A stretch of 64,000 nucleotides of DNA. Origin: Arcuatula senhousia. Taxonomy: Eukaryota; Mollusca; Bivalvia; Mytilida; Mytilidae. The stretch covers positions 6,317,001-6,381,000 of the forward strand of contig OZ020309.1 of assembly GCA_963971305.1 (NCBI GenBank). The letters are read 5' to 3'. The translations under genes were made by a program, and so were the position numbers. Below the pieces are notes generated by a model, which saw nothing but the letters and a program-made list of their open reading frames with translations, was not told the DNA's origin and did not search any database. Numbering within the stretch: position 1 is the first letter of the stretch; the number at the start of each line of letters is the position of its first letter. Of the stretch, positions 10,655 through 23,100 are shown piece after piece.

Positions 10655-11325
10655 GTACAAACAGGAATTTTTGTAGATAATAATTTGGATAAAGTGTACG
10701 CAACAAAACTCTGCAACTAAAAATCCTGAATGAAAAAAAAACAGCACCATTATTCTATGTCACTAGTGGTCGCTTCTCGTCGTCTTGCAATTGGCCTAGA
10801 CATAATTATTACATTTTCAGCGGCGGATTCAGAGGGTGCAGAGGGGGTATGACCTCTTTTATTGAATTCTAAAGGGGTTTTTCAGCCATTTTGCTCCCTC
10901 TTTCATAGAACTCTGGATCTGCCCTGATATTTGCAGAGGACGTAGAATGTTCTGCTGTAGATTATATTCACATACGATTAATGCACAGGAGGAGAATAAT
11001 CTTAGAATTTATGATATATTTCAAACTTAGAGTTAAATGCTATCCCTACATATCTCGCGTTGGTGCTGGAACAGAAAGTATGAATGATCGAGTTCAAATT
11101 CTAGCATCAAAGGAGTTGAAACAATTTGGAGCATTCTGATCGGTAGCTTGCATGTAAAAATGAGTATGGGGATCCTTAAGTATATTTAGATTGACGAAAT
11201 TTAAAAAAAAATAGAATGTTAAAAAACATGAACGAAAATATTTTAATGAAATTGAAACTTGTTTTTATATATCTAAACTATATTCGGTTTTTTTAAAAAA
11301 TAATAATATTTTGCATTATTTTAAG
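10655..11325. other. Copy A intron between exons 4 and 5
   Basis: Donor GTACAA follows the exon ending in CCAG at 10654; acceptor TTTTAAG ends at 11325. The same position is an intron in copy C (21739-22349). Nothing else recognised. Confidence 0.5.
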
Positions 11326-12299
11326 GACAAGCAGTACTTCCATAACCGCCACACGATGATTGGGTCACCTTATAACCTTACAACATTAAGGTCAAACTAC
11401 TATCCACCTATCTCTGGAGATGTTGGTGAGTATATATTTGGACACCGCCAACTATTGGAATTCCCGTCTTCGGCTAAATTCGTAAACTTCCCAAAGGAAG
11501 GAAAGAAAGGGATTTATCCACAGATTATCGATTTCTGAATATCAAAAACGTGAAGAAAAAGAAAACAAAACATGGATTCGAATTCCAGAATGACGACCGT
11601 TAGCACCTAGAGTTGAAAAAGGCATACATGTAAAGCACTCGTTATAGTCGGTAGCTGAGTGAGTGATTTGGTGTTTTACGCCCTTCCATATATTCACTTT
11701 AGCAAAAGTAAAGGACCACCAATTATTAAAATTTTCAACAGTTTTATTTTCTTATTTTCGTATAGAAACATATGCATTTAATAAAAACACTTCATGGTGA
11801 ATAAAGACTAATATGTCTGTTAATGTTTAAACGTGTTTCTGTCATGAAACCATTTCCTAATTTGTGACCAAGAGCTGTTTTTTTTTACATGTGGAAAATT
11901 ATTAAGAAAATACCAGAAAATTGTTTGCAACCAAACTTTTCTGTAATTATGAATTTGTTCTTGAATGCATAAAACGTGACATAAACTTAAAGGAATACCA
12001 TTTTTAAACAATAACGTTTTCAAGTTCGATATCTTTCATTTTTTAACATATTGTGAAAAAAATATGATGCCCCCTATTTTTGCCTCATTTTTTTTTCACC
12101 TAGTTAAATGAATCGCACATTTTCAGTCTTTTGTAAGAATAATTTATATTTTTTTATTAAATCTAAAGTTGAATTGATGACAATTCTATTTAGTCCTTAT
12201 ATCATTTTATAAGTTTTATATCTAAACTTATGACTTTGAAAAAAATTACTGAATTTCAGGGGGTCCCTAACTTTTGTCCAAGTATATATATATATAGTT

Positions 12300-12610
12300 T
12301 TTGAAGAGCGCAGGAAAAGGGAAGGGTTGGGTAGGGGCTTAAAATTAAGACTATGTGTTGCACTACTTGGCGGTCCACAAAGGAATTATTAACGTGCACG
12401 AAGAGTCTCACTCACCACACCCTTTGGTTCACTATTGTCAGCAGTCTGGGTCTCCGTATTGTAGACCTGACAAGCCGAGCGGACGAGTGGCCATTTAATG
12501 GCCATCTAGGTAACATACTTGCTCGCTTTGTTTAACTGATGTCAGAATTCCAAGACCCTTAGTCGCCTCTATCGACAGGCTAGACTTTGCTGTGAGCCTA
12601 TTCGCTACAC
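12300..12610. repeat. Possible SINE-like block in copy A intron
   Basis: GC-richer stretch after a TATATATATA run, containing CTTAGTCGCCTCTATCGACA, a motif I associate with dispersed short elements of invertebrates. No second copy exists in this window, so it is a weak call. Confidence 0.3.
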
Positions 12611-13111
12611 GAATGAGAATGGGGAATAAGTAAATAAAAAAGTGGATAATGGCTAAATTCAACACAATCAATCAACACAATCAATCGACACACATCAAAA
12701 AGTAGTAATATATAATCAAACTTATTTGTAGTCAGTTCGGAATATAAACAGACACACGTGCCCCGGAAGAGTAAGCAGCTCCTCAATATACTACATTGAC
12801 TTTCTTTATCTCACAATATTTCTTTACAGAAATTAAGGAAGGACAAGTTAGATGCGGTGAACATTCAGATTATGGATCTGTCACATTGTTGTTACAGGAC
12901 GATGCAGGAGGTTTGGAGGTTATCATTACTTTTCCGGGCACTCAAGTTCACTGCCGTTTTTACGGGAATCCGCGATGCTGGTTTCAAGCTCAAATCTTGT
13001 ATTATCTAATGGTCTAGAGATATTTACAATGTGCAAAAGATGTAATAGAGTTTTATATAAAAAAAAACAACAAAAATATGTAGACAAACTTTTGGCTTAC
13101 CGATTTCGGCT

Positions 13112-13170
13112 ACAGTGCCTCTGATGAGTCTTTTATAAATAAATTGCCGACAAACGCATTAGTACTCTCT
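13112..13170 (+). repeat. Hammerhead-like relic
   Basis: Carries GCCTCTGATGAGTCTT as in the R1 repeats but the second half of the core is disrupted (CGACAAACGC, no GAAAC). Interpreted as a decayed or related copy; could be coincidental. Confidence 0.3.
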
Positions 13171-14186
13171 TTACCACTTTGTTTTAATTTTTTAACACCA
13201 GGCATTATGTACAACATCATTTTAGTCTTTAAGGGGCGGATCCAAATATACTCGAAAGGGTCGTTTGCCACCTATAAGATGCTGATGACAAAAGGGGAAG
13301 TTCAGAAGAAATACATCTACACGAAAATAATATTTTATATGAAAGGGTAAAGTTCCAACCTGGATCCACAACTGATTTACGTATATCTTAAGTAAAACTG
13401 ATTTAAAATATATCATTTTAAACATTTTAGATTAAGAACGAGAATGGAGAATTTGTTCCTGTTTTTCCTATGAAAGGAAGTATCGTTATTCTTCTCAGTG
13501 ATCTGCTATGTTTAAGTACTGGAAACCGTCTGAAAGCAGTGGTAGGTTCAGAGGCGGGGGTTTGCTTTAAAAGAGCCAGTGAAAATAAAATACTTGAAAA
13601 CACTAACACATACTAATTAACCAATCTTTGGAAAAACATAAAACGCAATGACAAAACTCATTAAGAAAACCGTTTGTTACGAGTTTTTACCGATGGGTTA
13701 AAAGTTAAAATGATGATGATGGGTGTTTATAGGGGAATGCCCCTCTGCATCGACTATAGCAGTAAAACTGCTAAAGACTCGCTATGTGCCATGGGTCGTC
13801 CAGCCCATGACACACCACCGCCAGTGTTAGCTGCTCTATAGTATCCTTTGTTATCGATGGATGCAGGACCCGTATTCCACCACGGGGAGGTACTGGTCGG
13901 CATTCTGGAAGACAAAAGTTAAAATCCTGTGGGTCAGGATTTTAAGAGTATTTAATTAACTCTACTTTTCGACAGAAAAAAAATCAGACAATTCAAAAGC
14001 CTATCAAACATTTAAAGAATTCATTTCAGGACCTGTTTAAAAATTGGATCCAAAATGAGAATCTATATCAAGTTATATGGTTGTGGGCAGGTACAATTTC
14101 AATGATGATGATTTTTGTTTACCAATATCCTGACGTGTGGATCTAAAAAGTTAGCGTTGCTGGTGGAGTTTTAATTCCCCGAGGAT

Positions 14187-14482
14187 AGCCCGCTCCGGCA
14201 TCAACACTTTTTTTTATTTAAGAACACATCAACGCTATAAATTATCCGTTAAAATTTCAAAATTGTCTATCCCCTAAGGCTCTACCTACCTCAAACATAG
14301 ATTGATCTGAGTCATCATTTTGTTTTCCGTATTAAATTTTGTTTTGATTGAACGCTCCTCAAAATCTGGATATAATTTTTGGCTTTTCAATATTTTTGGT
14401 AGAACGCCTCTGATGAATTTTGAGTAGACGAAACGCCCGTCGGGCGTAACAACATTTATGATCTGGAACTTTGTTGTAATTT
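14187..14482 (+). repeat. R1 retrozyme-like repeat, copy 1
   Basis: About 300 bp from AGCCCGCTCCGGCA to GGAACTTTGTTGT. Includes a hammerhead-like fold at 14404-14447: stem I ACGCCT/GGGCGT, CTGATGA, stem II remnant ATTT..AGAC, GAAAC, loop GCCC, GTC cleavage triplet. The stem II closing pair is lost (A opposite C), so activity is doubtful. Sits in the last intron of oxygenase copy A, directly before exon 8. Confidence 0.7.
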
Positions 14483-14705
14483 GTATTTGAAAACATTTAA
14501 AATGGCGTTACCATTTCAGCGTCATCGGGTAACGATTCCTAAAAGTGACGTCGGAAGAACCAAAGCGAGGCAGTCGCTAATATATTTCTTAATTCCGGAT
14601 GACGAGGCAGATATGCAGCCATTGGATGGCTCTGGAAAGGATGGACCAATCAAATCAAAGGATTATTTGAAAAAGCTGTTCTCGATACAATATGCGAACG
14701 TTTGA

Positions 14706-15039
14706 AATCAAGAGAGTCATATTTAAATGATACAGGCATGAAAACATTTTTGCTAAAATTAGTTTAGCTTTTTACTAATATATATCTATTTTCAAGTTGT
14801 TTTCAGAATAAATGTATCAGGACTGAAATGATAATGTTTCTTCATGTTGTTCTCATTTGTGATGACTGATTTTGTCACTTTATTTAAAGAAATTGTGGGT
14901 TAAACCAGGTTCTTTAGCGCCAAATCGTTGGCTTCTGCCATTGTAATCTAAGGGTTTGGTTGTAACACCAAAACACAGCACGGTTGTAAGTCGGTAATCG
15001 TGTAAAGTATCTTCTATATATATCAAACATTAATTTCCT
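14706..15039. other. Downstream of oxygenase copy A
   Basis: AT-rich sequence after the TGA at 14703-14705. AATAAA at 14807-14812 is a plausible polyadenylation signal about 100 bp past the stop. From about 14890 the sequence resembles parts of U1 and the 2935 repeat. Confidence 0.4.
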
Positions 15040-15190
15040 TGCTTCCCTGTTCGAACATTATGGTTTTGAGTACTTTTGGTTCCATGCTTTTGGTTTTTGA
15101 TCTTCCAATGTTGCTGATGAGAGGTCACTCCTTGAAATATCGATATGCAGCATAACAAAATTAACCGTTTGTACCCGTGTTTGTTATTTG
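15040..15190 (+). repeat. R2 repeat with hammerhead-like fold, copy 2
   Basis: Core at 15108-15153: stem I ATGTTG/CAGCAT (one G.U), CTGATGA, stem II GAGG-TCACT-CCTT, GAAA, stem III region TATCGATATG. The base before the stem I 3' strand is G where A, C or U is needed for cleavage, so this copy is predicted inactive although the fold is preserved. Confidence 0.65.
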
Positions 15191-15354
15191 TCTATTTTAA
15201 AACTACTGGGTCGATAGCCGCTGCTGCTGGACCAGAGGTCCCTGAGGGAAATCACAAGCCTAGTCGTCAGACTTGTCTGGTTTTTACCAACAAATTTCTT
15301 AATATTTTTGTCATTGAAATTTTCAATTTTTGAATTCAAAATTGTTTAAAACAC

Positions 15355-15550
15355 CAGGTTCCATTCCTTGTATTGCACATGGTCGATATCCTCGGTGATG
15401 GATTTGGCTGCCCTGTTCGAATATTTTGGTTTGAGTACTTTTCGTTCCATTCTTTTTGGTTTTAATCTTCCAATGTTTTGATTCAAATGCTGCTGATGAA
15501 AGGGTACTCCTTGAAATATTAACTAAATTAACCGTTTATACCCGTTTTTG
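15355..15550 (+). repeat. R2 repeat, copy 3 (3' half of core lost)
   Basis: Contains ATGCTG, CTGATGA at 15493-15499, stem II AAGG-GTACT-CCTT (15500-15512) and GAAA, then diverges before the stem III and stem I closing strands. Stem II here has A-U where other copies have G.U. Confidence 0.6.
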
Positions 15551-15670
15551 GTATTTGTATTTTTTTCTACACATAAAATAGTAACACATGTAAAATAGAA
15601 TTTCTAGTAAAATTTGCCAAAAACCACATTATAAATATATAGAAACATATTTTCCCCTGTATTACACAGC

Positions 15671-15826
15671 ATGTCTATATCCATAATACATGTAAATTTT
15701 TAGGAATATTCATAGGACAAGGAGAAGGTCCCGGATGACCTCGGAGACCTTCGGAGAAAATTTTGTCAGACGTTTGAAAGCATCAGAGTTTGCTATCTTA
15801 TAAACCATGGGATTCCATATGATATT
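15671..15826 (+). pseudogene. 2OG-Fe(II) oxygenase copy B, lone decayed exon 1
   Basis: Begins ATG after an ACACAGC acceptor like copies A and C and aligns with their 50-codon exon 1 (PDDLGDL, KFCQTFESI, CYLINHGIP), ending at a GTAGGT donor at 15827. A small insertion after CATAAT introduces TAG, and LDK has become a second TAG. No further exons of this copy are found before copy C. Confidence 0.8.
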
Positions 15827-16559
15827 GTAGGTTGTGTGAATTAAAGGATCATCAGGGCCTAATGACGAAGACACAGCATTCCTTGAGAATTATCAGGGGT
15901 ACACATCTGAAATTTTACTCATCGATTGAATATCATTTGAGGATTCACATATCAGAATTTTGTACATATCCGTCGATAATTTTTTGGAAAACCTAAATTT
16001 TTTCCGCTTTCTCTAACGGTTTGTATCCTGGCTTTGTGTTTTTTATTATTCAATTTTAGACGCCAGTGTCCATTTTTGTTTTTCCTTGATTTCTGTTTAA
16101 AATGGACTTCAAAGTATAACCAATTTACAGATTTGGCCTACAAAAGGGTCAAAAACTATACACGATCAATGTGTTTTGCTACATTTGAATGCCCATGCCT
16201 CCACTGGCCTCTACCGAAATGAAAATTGGCAAAAAAATGTAAAATGACATTATTACATGGTGTTCAAACTCGCTTGATGGATTTTCAGAAGAATTACACA
16301 TAATCTTTGTAACATAATGTAGATGTGCACTTCTTATTCTAAAATTTGATCAGAATGATTTTTGGTGGTTTCCTATAGCAAAACATGGACTTGGCCATTT
16401 GAGAACAAGGCTTACCCATCTCTTATCCACAACTCCTCCTAAACCCCTTGATGGATTTTCATGAAACATTCACACAATCTTTGTGACATAATGTAGATGT
16501 GCACCACCTAATTTTATTTTTTATTTTATCTGATTAAGTTTTTGAGGGGCGGGGGTATT

Positions 16560-16680
16560 TATTTGTGAGCTGTTGCTCACAGTTTTTCTAGAATACAAAC
16601 GGGACTCAAACACCAGCTGAGTAGTGATTGGCTAGTGATCAATATTAGCGCCTTAGACCACTCGGACACCAAAGGCCCCC
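16560..16680 (-). repeat. tRNA-derived SINE head or pseudo-tRNA
   Basis: On the minus strand GGTGTCCGAGTGGTCTAAGG (A-box region of a Ser/Leu-type tRNA) is followed about 45 nt later by GGTGTTTGAGTCCCG (B-box/T-arm). The intervening arms do not pair into a clean cloverleaf, so this is not a functional tRNA gene. It is followed by a short dyad TGTGAGC..GCTCACA and AATAAAT. Directly upstream on that strand is a PLE 3' end. Confidence 0.6.
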
Positions 16681-16800
16681 ATAAAAGATTCTGTCAAATC
16701 CGGTAAAGGAAGACCAAACAAAAAAGTCAAACCAACATCTGCACTCAATTGAGAAATATATAAACCATATGTGTCTACGAGTACCGTAAAACGGGAAATC
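16681..16800 (-). mobile_element. PLE family 2 3'-end relic fused to a tRNA-like sequence
   Basis: Minus strand matches the PLE coding end and start of tail (TGAGTGCAGATGTTGG, CTTCCTTTACCGGATTTGAC) but after TTTGACA it turns into GGGGGCCTTTGGTGTCCGAG rather than the usual tail. Fusion of a PLE-like 3' end and a tRNA-derived head. Confidence 0.5.
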
Positions 16801-16930
16801 TATATGATTTAACGGGAGATCTAGCCTCGGATCTAGCAAAACGTACAAAGTTGAGATCTGCATTTGTATTATTTTATTTTCTAAAGCATGAATCATATTT
16901 AAACATGGAAAATTTTTTGAATGAGCCATG

Positions 16931-17410
16931 ATTAATAATTAACTTAAATAAAAGAGAAAGAGCAAAATATTAAACTTAAAAAATAGACTGCTCTTTAAAG
17001 GAAAATAGCGGTGTAGGTTTGGTCGCGACATGTATCCAACGTCTCGTGTTTTATTATTGATAGGTCGGCCCCTGATTCCATATCTAGGTGCTTTCGTCGA
17101 GGTCTGTATCGCTTTACCAAGAAAAGCATTTTCTGAAAATCTAGGTGCTTTCTTCGAGGTCCGCTTTTTGATTAATAATTAACTGAAATAAAAGAGAAAG
17201 AGCAAAATATCAAACTTAAAAAATAGACTGCTTTTTAAAGGAAAATAGCGGTGTAGGTTTGGTCGCGGCATGTATTCCACGTCTTATGTTTTATTATTGA
17301 TAGGCCGGCCCCTGATTCCGAATCTAGGTGCTTTCGTCGAGGTCTGTATCGCTTTACCAAGAAAAGAATTTTCTGAAAATGTAGGTGCTTTCTTCGAGGT
17401 CCACCATCGC
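16931..17410. repeat. Tandem duplication, 2 x 240 bp
   Basis: Units 16931-17170 and 17171-17410 are near-identical direct copies (markers ATTAATAATTAACT, GGTGTAGGTTTGGTCGCG, TCTAGGTGCTTTCGTCGAGG). Within a unit GGTGCTTTC..CGAGGTC also recurs. No coding potential; high identity implies a recent event. Confidence 0.85.
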
Positions 17411-18480
17411 TTTTCCGATAAAAACAAATCGGCCAGGACGAATTATCCATTTTATGGCTATAGAAACTTTGTTGACATGTTAATTTTATTAAGAATTAAC
17501 ATATAGATTATTTCAACTTACTGTTTTATTTGGTTATTTCGGATGGTCTCAAACGCCATGTTAGTCCAAAGAACATTCAACACTATTGTCAAAATGAAGT
17601 CTTGTTCAAAATCTATGAAGAGTGAGAATATCATAACAATTATAATTGTCTCAGATGAATACTACTAAGAAAGTCTTTCTAAAATGAATGGCGATTCTTT
17701 CTACCAAGACCTAGTGCAAAAGACACCTGTCTGAGTCGGTAAATTGAGTACAGTGTGAAAGACCGGATTGGAAGGTTATTTTACAAATTTCTCTGGCAAG
17801 AGAACGTGTGGAACTGTCCCTTGGGCCACTGTCCTTTATCAAGCAGGAATACCAGAGCAAGATATCTTGACAAGAACCGGCGATTGCTCAGTAGAAAGCG
17901 TTAGAAGATATAGACGTCCGTCTGTTCTGTTTCAATTTTGATTTATTATTGAACAATCTTATTCCATGATTAAAAAAAAAGAAAATGCCATCACTTAGCA
18001 TCCGTTGTTCATTTATACTTTCAGGTACAATCGTCTCTGACGAGTCTTAAATTGGTAAAATTGTAGCACTTGGTAGTGTGTTTACCTGGTTGCTGGTTGG
18101 TCAACTAATCAAATGTGTCAAAATTCTTTCATATGCAGATTTGTATAGATCTATGATATATGGACGACTACCTTAAAATAGAAGATCAGGTGTTTAAGTT
18201 AATGTGATGTTTGGCATAAGGATAAGAGGTTAAATGTATATGCATGCTTTATAAAGTTGTGTTAGAAGAGACCCTTTAGTTTTACATTTTTAAATAAGAG
18301 TATTTCCGGGTTCTTATAAACTTGTGGTTTGAATCCCGATTCTGATACAAAAATATGTGAAAATAAAATACACAGAACTTCGCGCATTTGTGGTATCAAG
18401 CTAGGTTATTTATAATTAAAATATTCTTGTCTTCGCCAAAAAAACTAACAAAATGAATTAATATAAAGACAGAAAATAAT
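17411..18480. other. No recognisable feature
   Basis: AT-rich intergenic sequence without convincing ORFs, splice-consistent exons or repeats shared with the rest of the window. Confidence 0.4.
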
Positions 18481-18659
18481 AAACCATTATAAATTGTTAC
18501 CATCTATAATTTCCTGCTCAAATTGATGACAGTTCAATACAGAAATCAAAAATCTATCATGACCTTTAACTTCCTGCAGCAATTCACAACAGTGCATAAC
18601 AGTTAGTGGATATCTTGTCAAGAACTGCCTTTTACTATGGCAATGGTGGAAAGTGCATA

Positions 18660-18960
18660 ATAGGTCATGAAAAAATGTCAACTGCTGTCCAAAATTGTTA
18701 CGGACCAGGACAGTGATAAACAATACAGGTAAAATTGTTCACTACTGCCCAAAATTGTAACAATTTAGGACAGTGATCAACAATCCAGGTAAAATCCGTC
18801 ACGATCTATGACAAACTGTACCAATGTCGGACAGTGCAGGCCAATGTAAGACAGTGCATAATAGGCGGAAGGTAATCACTGTCACAAACTGTAATGGTTA
18901 TTCACTGTTGTTTGGCAGTAGTTTCACAGTAAATAGCAGTGTAAGGCAGTAAAAAAATGA
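18660..18960. repeat. Degenerate tandem repeat, about 60-bp unit
   Basis: Repeated phrases AAATTGT.ACGGA.., GGACAGTGAT.AACAAT and CAGGTAAAAT recur at about 60-bp spacing, decaying rightwards into GACAGTGCATAATAGG variants. Non-coding. Confidence 0.5.
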
Positions 18961-19199
18961 CTGTGTCTGGTATAGACAGTACATGTTTTGGTTCATAGTG
19001 AGCTGACATTAACCGTCTGATTGTAAATATAGGATGCTGGGATATTAGTGTTAGAATTGGCGCATATTTTATATGATTCTGTCTTATTTTCTTCATTCAT
19101 CACGTACAATTACTGCTAAAATTACATAACATGTATTTCCAGATAAAGTGTTTATCAATGTGAATGACATAACATGATAATCGCCGAAGATAATTATGT

Positions 19200-19329
19200 A
19201 TTATGTCCTTGAAAATTTATGCAATGTAGGCTATCACGATTAAGTTGCATATCATTGCATACACACAGTGATTGCATATCATTAAAGTAACACAAACATT
19301 AGATTTTGTGCATCATTTGGTGGAGTAAG
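19200..19329 (+). promoter_or_regulatory. Non-coding first exon and promoter region of oxygenase copy C (predicted)
   Basis: Similar to 2610-2690 upstream of copy A: GGCTATCACGATTAAGTTGCA, CATATCATTAAAGT, TTTTGTG(C)ATCATTT, ending GGAGTAAG with a donor GTGAGC at 19330. The TATA-like element of copy A is degenerate here (TTTATGCAATG). Would be spliced to the acceptor at 20152-20153 just before the ATG. Confidence 0.45.
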
Positions 19330-19648
19330 GTGAGCTTTATTATGTATATAAAGAAGACTTTGTGTCTATGTTTTTTAACTAGATAATTCAGGACAAATGT
19401 ATGATCTTTGGTTAAAACGAAGTAACCAAAATGGGGTGTTTTCAGATGTCAAAAGGACAAAAGGACACAGGTACGTCAACTGGAGAAAAGATCAAAATTG
19501 CCACGAGTTGTTCCATGTTCTTCAATAAAAGAATCAGCTTTTATGGAGCTTTCCCTGATTGCGACCTTAGGGTCCGAAAGTTACTTATTTTTTTTTGTAA
19601 CATATGCATGCATGTATGAAACCTCTCGAGCATACAATTAACATTTAA

Positions 19649-20034
19649 GAGGCTATCCAAGCAAGTAGCTGGCACATGACAAATTTTGTTTTTCAAAAAT
19701 GTTCATTGATTTCACACCAGGTTAACATCCATTCCCCCAAACAAATGCAGATTTGTGGTTTATTGAAATGATTACTTAGTTATAATTTATATAGAATGCG
19801 TTGAAAATATGCAGAAAAAGGGAGATCACTCTTGCATATTTGCAAAATTTGGTTATTTGTTCATGAATTTTAAGGCTGAATCACAAGCCATCCATGTTTC
19901 TTTCAAACTAATCCTGGTGATTTTCGCTTTACACATGAGTACAACAATGCATTGAAACAATAAATTTGCTGGGATAAAATTCTTCATGTGCCAGATTCTG
20001 TAGGTTTATGCCTTATTTCTACATGGACAGCCCC
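19649..20034. mobile_element. TTAA-flanked MITE
   Basis: Inverted ends GAGGCTATCCAAGC and GGACAGCCCC (complement GGGGCTGTCC), bounded by TTAA at 19645-19648 and 20035-20038. The subterminal part CTGGCACATG / CATGTGCCAG is also inverted. No ORF. TTAA duplication suggests piggyBac-type mobilisation. Confidence 0.7.
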
Positions 20035-20154
20035 TTAAAAGTAGGAATACGTAGTAAAATTGATTAAAAATATATGACATAGAATCACTTTATAAATATA
20101 TAATATAAATTAATAATTTAGATTTTTAGATTTTTATCCAATTACCCGTACAGC

Positions 20155-23100
20155 ATGTCCATACCAGTTATAAATTTTGAGGAATATTCACTGGACAAGC
20201 AGAAGGCTCCGGATGACCTCAGTGACCTTGGGAGAAAATTTTGCCAGACGTTTGAAAGCATCGGAGTTTGTTATCTTATAAACCATGGGATTCCAGATGA
20301 CATAGTAAGTTATCATGAATGTGAGAACGGATACTCCTGTTAAGGGCTTCGCGTCTATTGTTTTCATTTTGACCCGGCCATGTTTTAGTCAGACTGTTTC
20401 TTCTGTGTCTCGGTCTTGACTTTGTCTGAATTGTGTATATCGGGATACTACAATCACTAGTTCCATAAAAGCCGCCAATCTTCCTGATTTGACTGGAAAA
20501 CTTGTTGCTACTCACCGTTGAATGCAATTGGGTTGACCTGTTCCTTACTCTCCAATCCCTGGGAAATGTTGGTTTTTATATTTCTTTCACTATTCTATGA
20601 CATATTGACAAACAAGACATTTTTAGTCCATTTCTTTCAACATTTCTTGAAATAAATCAGTGAACATCTTGCTTTCATTGCAACCCATGATATGACGTCT
20701 GAACTGGGTTTCATGAAACATCTCGAATTTGAGGATTTCCTCAACTCAATTTTTCTCTTTAAAATTCCTATATAAATTTGAGAAAATTCTCTAAATTGTG
20801 AAAAAAACTCAGTTGAGATGTTATATGAGCCCCAAGGTCAGATCTTACCTCAGTTTTCTTTTAACACAAGTCTTTAGTTGATTAAACACATCACTTTGGC
20901 AAAGTTCAATTACTAGCTTGGGTATCTGAAACAGAATTTATTTCAAATATAAATATAATATGAAAATGTTTTGTTTTATTTCAGATCAACGATGCATTTG
21001 AAAAATCCAGACAATTTTTTGAACAGCCTGAATCTTTCAAAGAAAAATTTTCGAAATCCAGATCGCAATCTTACGGCTGGGTTACTAATGGGAAAGAAAC
21101 GTAAGATTATTTAAACTGTATGCTTAATTCTGTGTCACTAAATAATAAAATTAACACTAGAGGACAATAAAATTTATTTTTATTTTTATTTAAAACATGA
21201 AAAACAACAAATGTGTCTCGAGAACATGGATATCGAAATACGTAATTTTGACAACCCCCTTGTTAACACTGGTGTTTGTCATAATTAATCATTTCTGTTA
21301 AAGGTTGGTAGCCGATAATCCCCCAGACTACAAGGAAACATGGAATGCACAATGTCACCATGAAGATAAAGTAACGTACTAATATTAAAAGTAGTAAAAG
21401 TAGTGTCTATGCCTTGAATTACAAATTAAATCTCTGAAAGAGGGGAACTGCTAACCCTTCCGGAGAATCCAAGTAACATATCTTTTTTAACACGCATTCG
21501 AGTTTTCATTTGAACTTCGAAATTCGAATACTCCTTTTGTATTCGTTTGTTTTTAATTAAGTTGACTTCTTGATTTTATAAGTTTTGAAGATCTAGTTGA
21601 GACAAAACTGTAGTATGACTTTACTTAAAGATATGGCCGTCGGTAGAAATGAAGACATCCTTGAAAGCTTTGATGGGTCAAGGTCATCGGTTAGCAAGAC
21701 GGATTCTTGACGTCATCATTGAGGGCCTTGGTATTCAGGTACATACATTTTGAAGAGATTTGAGATGTTGAATAAATCTGCGCGACACAACCTACATAAG
21801 TTAGCGGCAATTTAAAAGATTACAACTGGAAACAGTCAGGAGCTTCAAATGCAGGTGCTTGCATTTCTTCCTCCAGATCAAACAGAACCTTATATGGTTT
21901 AGCATTCTAATCATGAGCTAGTTTGCAGAATTCAATGGAATTAACTGATAAAAATTTTAAACCCGTTAACACCTGAAGAAATTTGGACTGTTGTCTCTTT
22001 TATAGATCGGTCATTAGAACTGAGGAAGGGAGACCCTAGTTAGTCTTGACAATTGTCAAAGCTTTCTATTGTATTGTTCCATTATTAAATATAAAATGTT
22101 TATACTACTAACTTTGAAATATGATTGTTTGTTTCATATTTTCTATGTCAATTTGATAATATTCATATATGTATGCCTTTGTCATCGTTTTGTACTGTAT
22201 GCCATGACTGTACTAGTCTTACGTTGCATTATTAAACAATTAAATCTTAAACTATATCAATGATTATAAATTATGTTTCTGTTTATTGAATATATTTACT
22301 CGTGTAGTCTAGTATAAATTTATGTTGACAATTTTTGCATTATTTTAAGGACAAGCAGTATCTCCATAACCGTCACAAGATGATCGGGACACCCTATAAT
22401 AACTCAACAACATTAAGATCAAACTACTATCCACCTATTCCTGGTGATTTCGGTGAGTATATTATGCATATGTCTGAAACGAGTACAGCAATTACTGTGT
22501 GTACGAATGCACACTGCCGACTATTGAAATTCTCGCAACTTCGAAGCTATGGCTGATTTCGTAAATTCAGTAGAGGACTCGACCGAGGATTGCCGAAAGA
22601 AGCAGAGGTACCAATGGGGTATCCGAATATCAAAAGTCCGAAAGGGCAGAGACAAAACCAGTAAACACCAACCAGAACGGGACAAAAACAGACAACATGT
22701 AAATAAAGGTAATAACAAAACTACCGAACTTGAATGATCAATCTCATAGTCCAGAGAAAATGACAAAAACGAATCAGTCATACCGGAGAATTGGTTGATC
22801 GCAATGGTCCTGACTTGGTACAGTTATTTCAAACGAAATGGTGGGTTAAACCAGGTTTTATGGCGCCAAGCCTCCCTCTTCCATTGCGATCTTAGGATCC
22901 GGTAATGACTATAGAACACATCATAGTTGTGAGACACAATAGGGATATTGAGGTGATCATTTCAGTACAGCAGACCAGTCAAACACTAAGGGACGGACCA
23001 TTTAACTTGAAGGGGGGCCTTGTTTTTTTGTTTTGGCCAGAAAATTTATTTTGTGAATGCGTCATGACAGAATTTTTATTTTTTGAAAGCGTCGCGACAG

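Larger units (their letters stand above)
7531..14705 (+). pseudogene. 2OG-Fe(II) oxygenase, copy A, lacking exon 2
   Basis: Member of the isopenicillin-N-synthase/plant-dioxygenase-like family of soluble oxidases that couple 2-oxoglutarate or a similar co-substrate to substrate oxidation; substrate unknown. Coding exons by splice sites and similarity to copy C: 7531-7680 (ATG after a TATACAG acceptor; PVINFEEYSLDK), 9080-9146 (NPPDYKETW), 10547-10654 (WPSEEMKTSL), 11326-11425 (RSNYYPP), 12830-12918 (GEHSDYGSVT with Fe ligands His and Asp), 13431-13541, 14520-14705 (RHRV with the third Fe ligand His, then RQS, stop TGA). Phases all agree except that the 116-bp exon matching 20985-21100 is absent between 7681 and 9079, where a LINE fragment and an exon-3 duplicate sit. 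Joining exon 1 to exon 3 shifts frame and hits TGA at once, so the gene is probably dead unless exon 2 was lost in assembly. All remaining exons are stop-free, so decay is recent. Confidence 0.75.

Noticed and set aside
13280..13300. Another CTGATGA occurrence (GATGCTGATGACAAAAGG)
   Set aside because: No GAAA/stem II partner follows, so it is not a hammerhead core.
16596..16676. Possible functional tRNA-Ser/Leu gene on the minus strand
   Set aside because: A and B boxes are recognisable but acceptor and anticodon stems do not pair, so it is a SINE head or pseudo-tRNA.
20276..20527. 83-codon minus-strand frame over oxygenase exon 1 of copy C
   Set aside because: Antisense to a well-supported exon and its donor site; no independent support.
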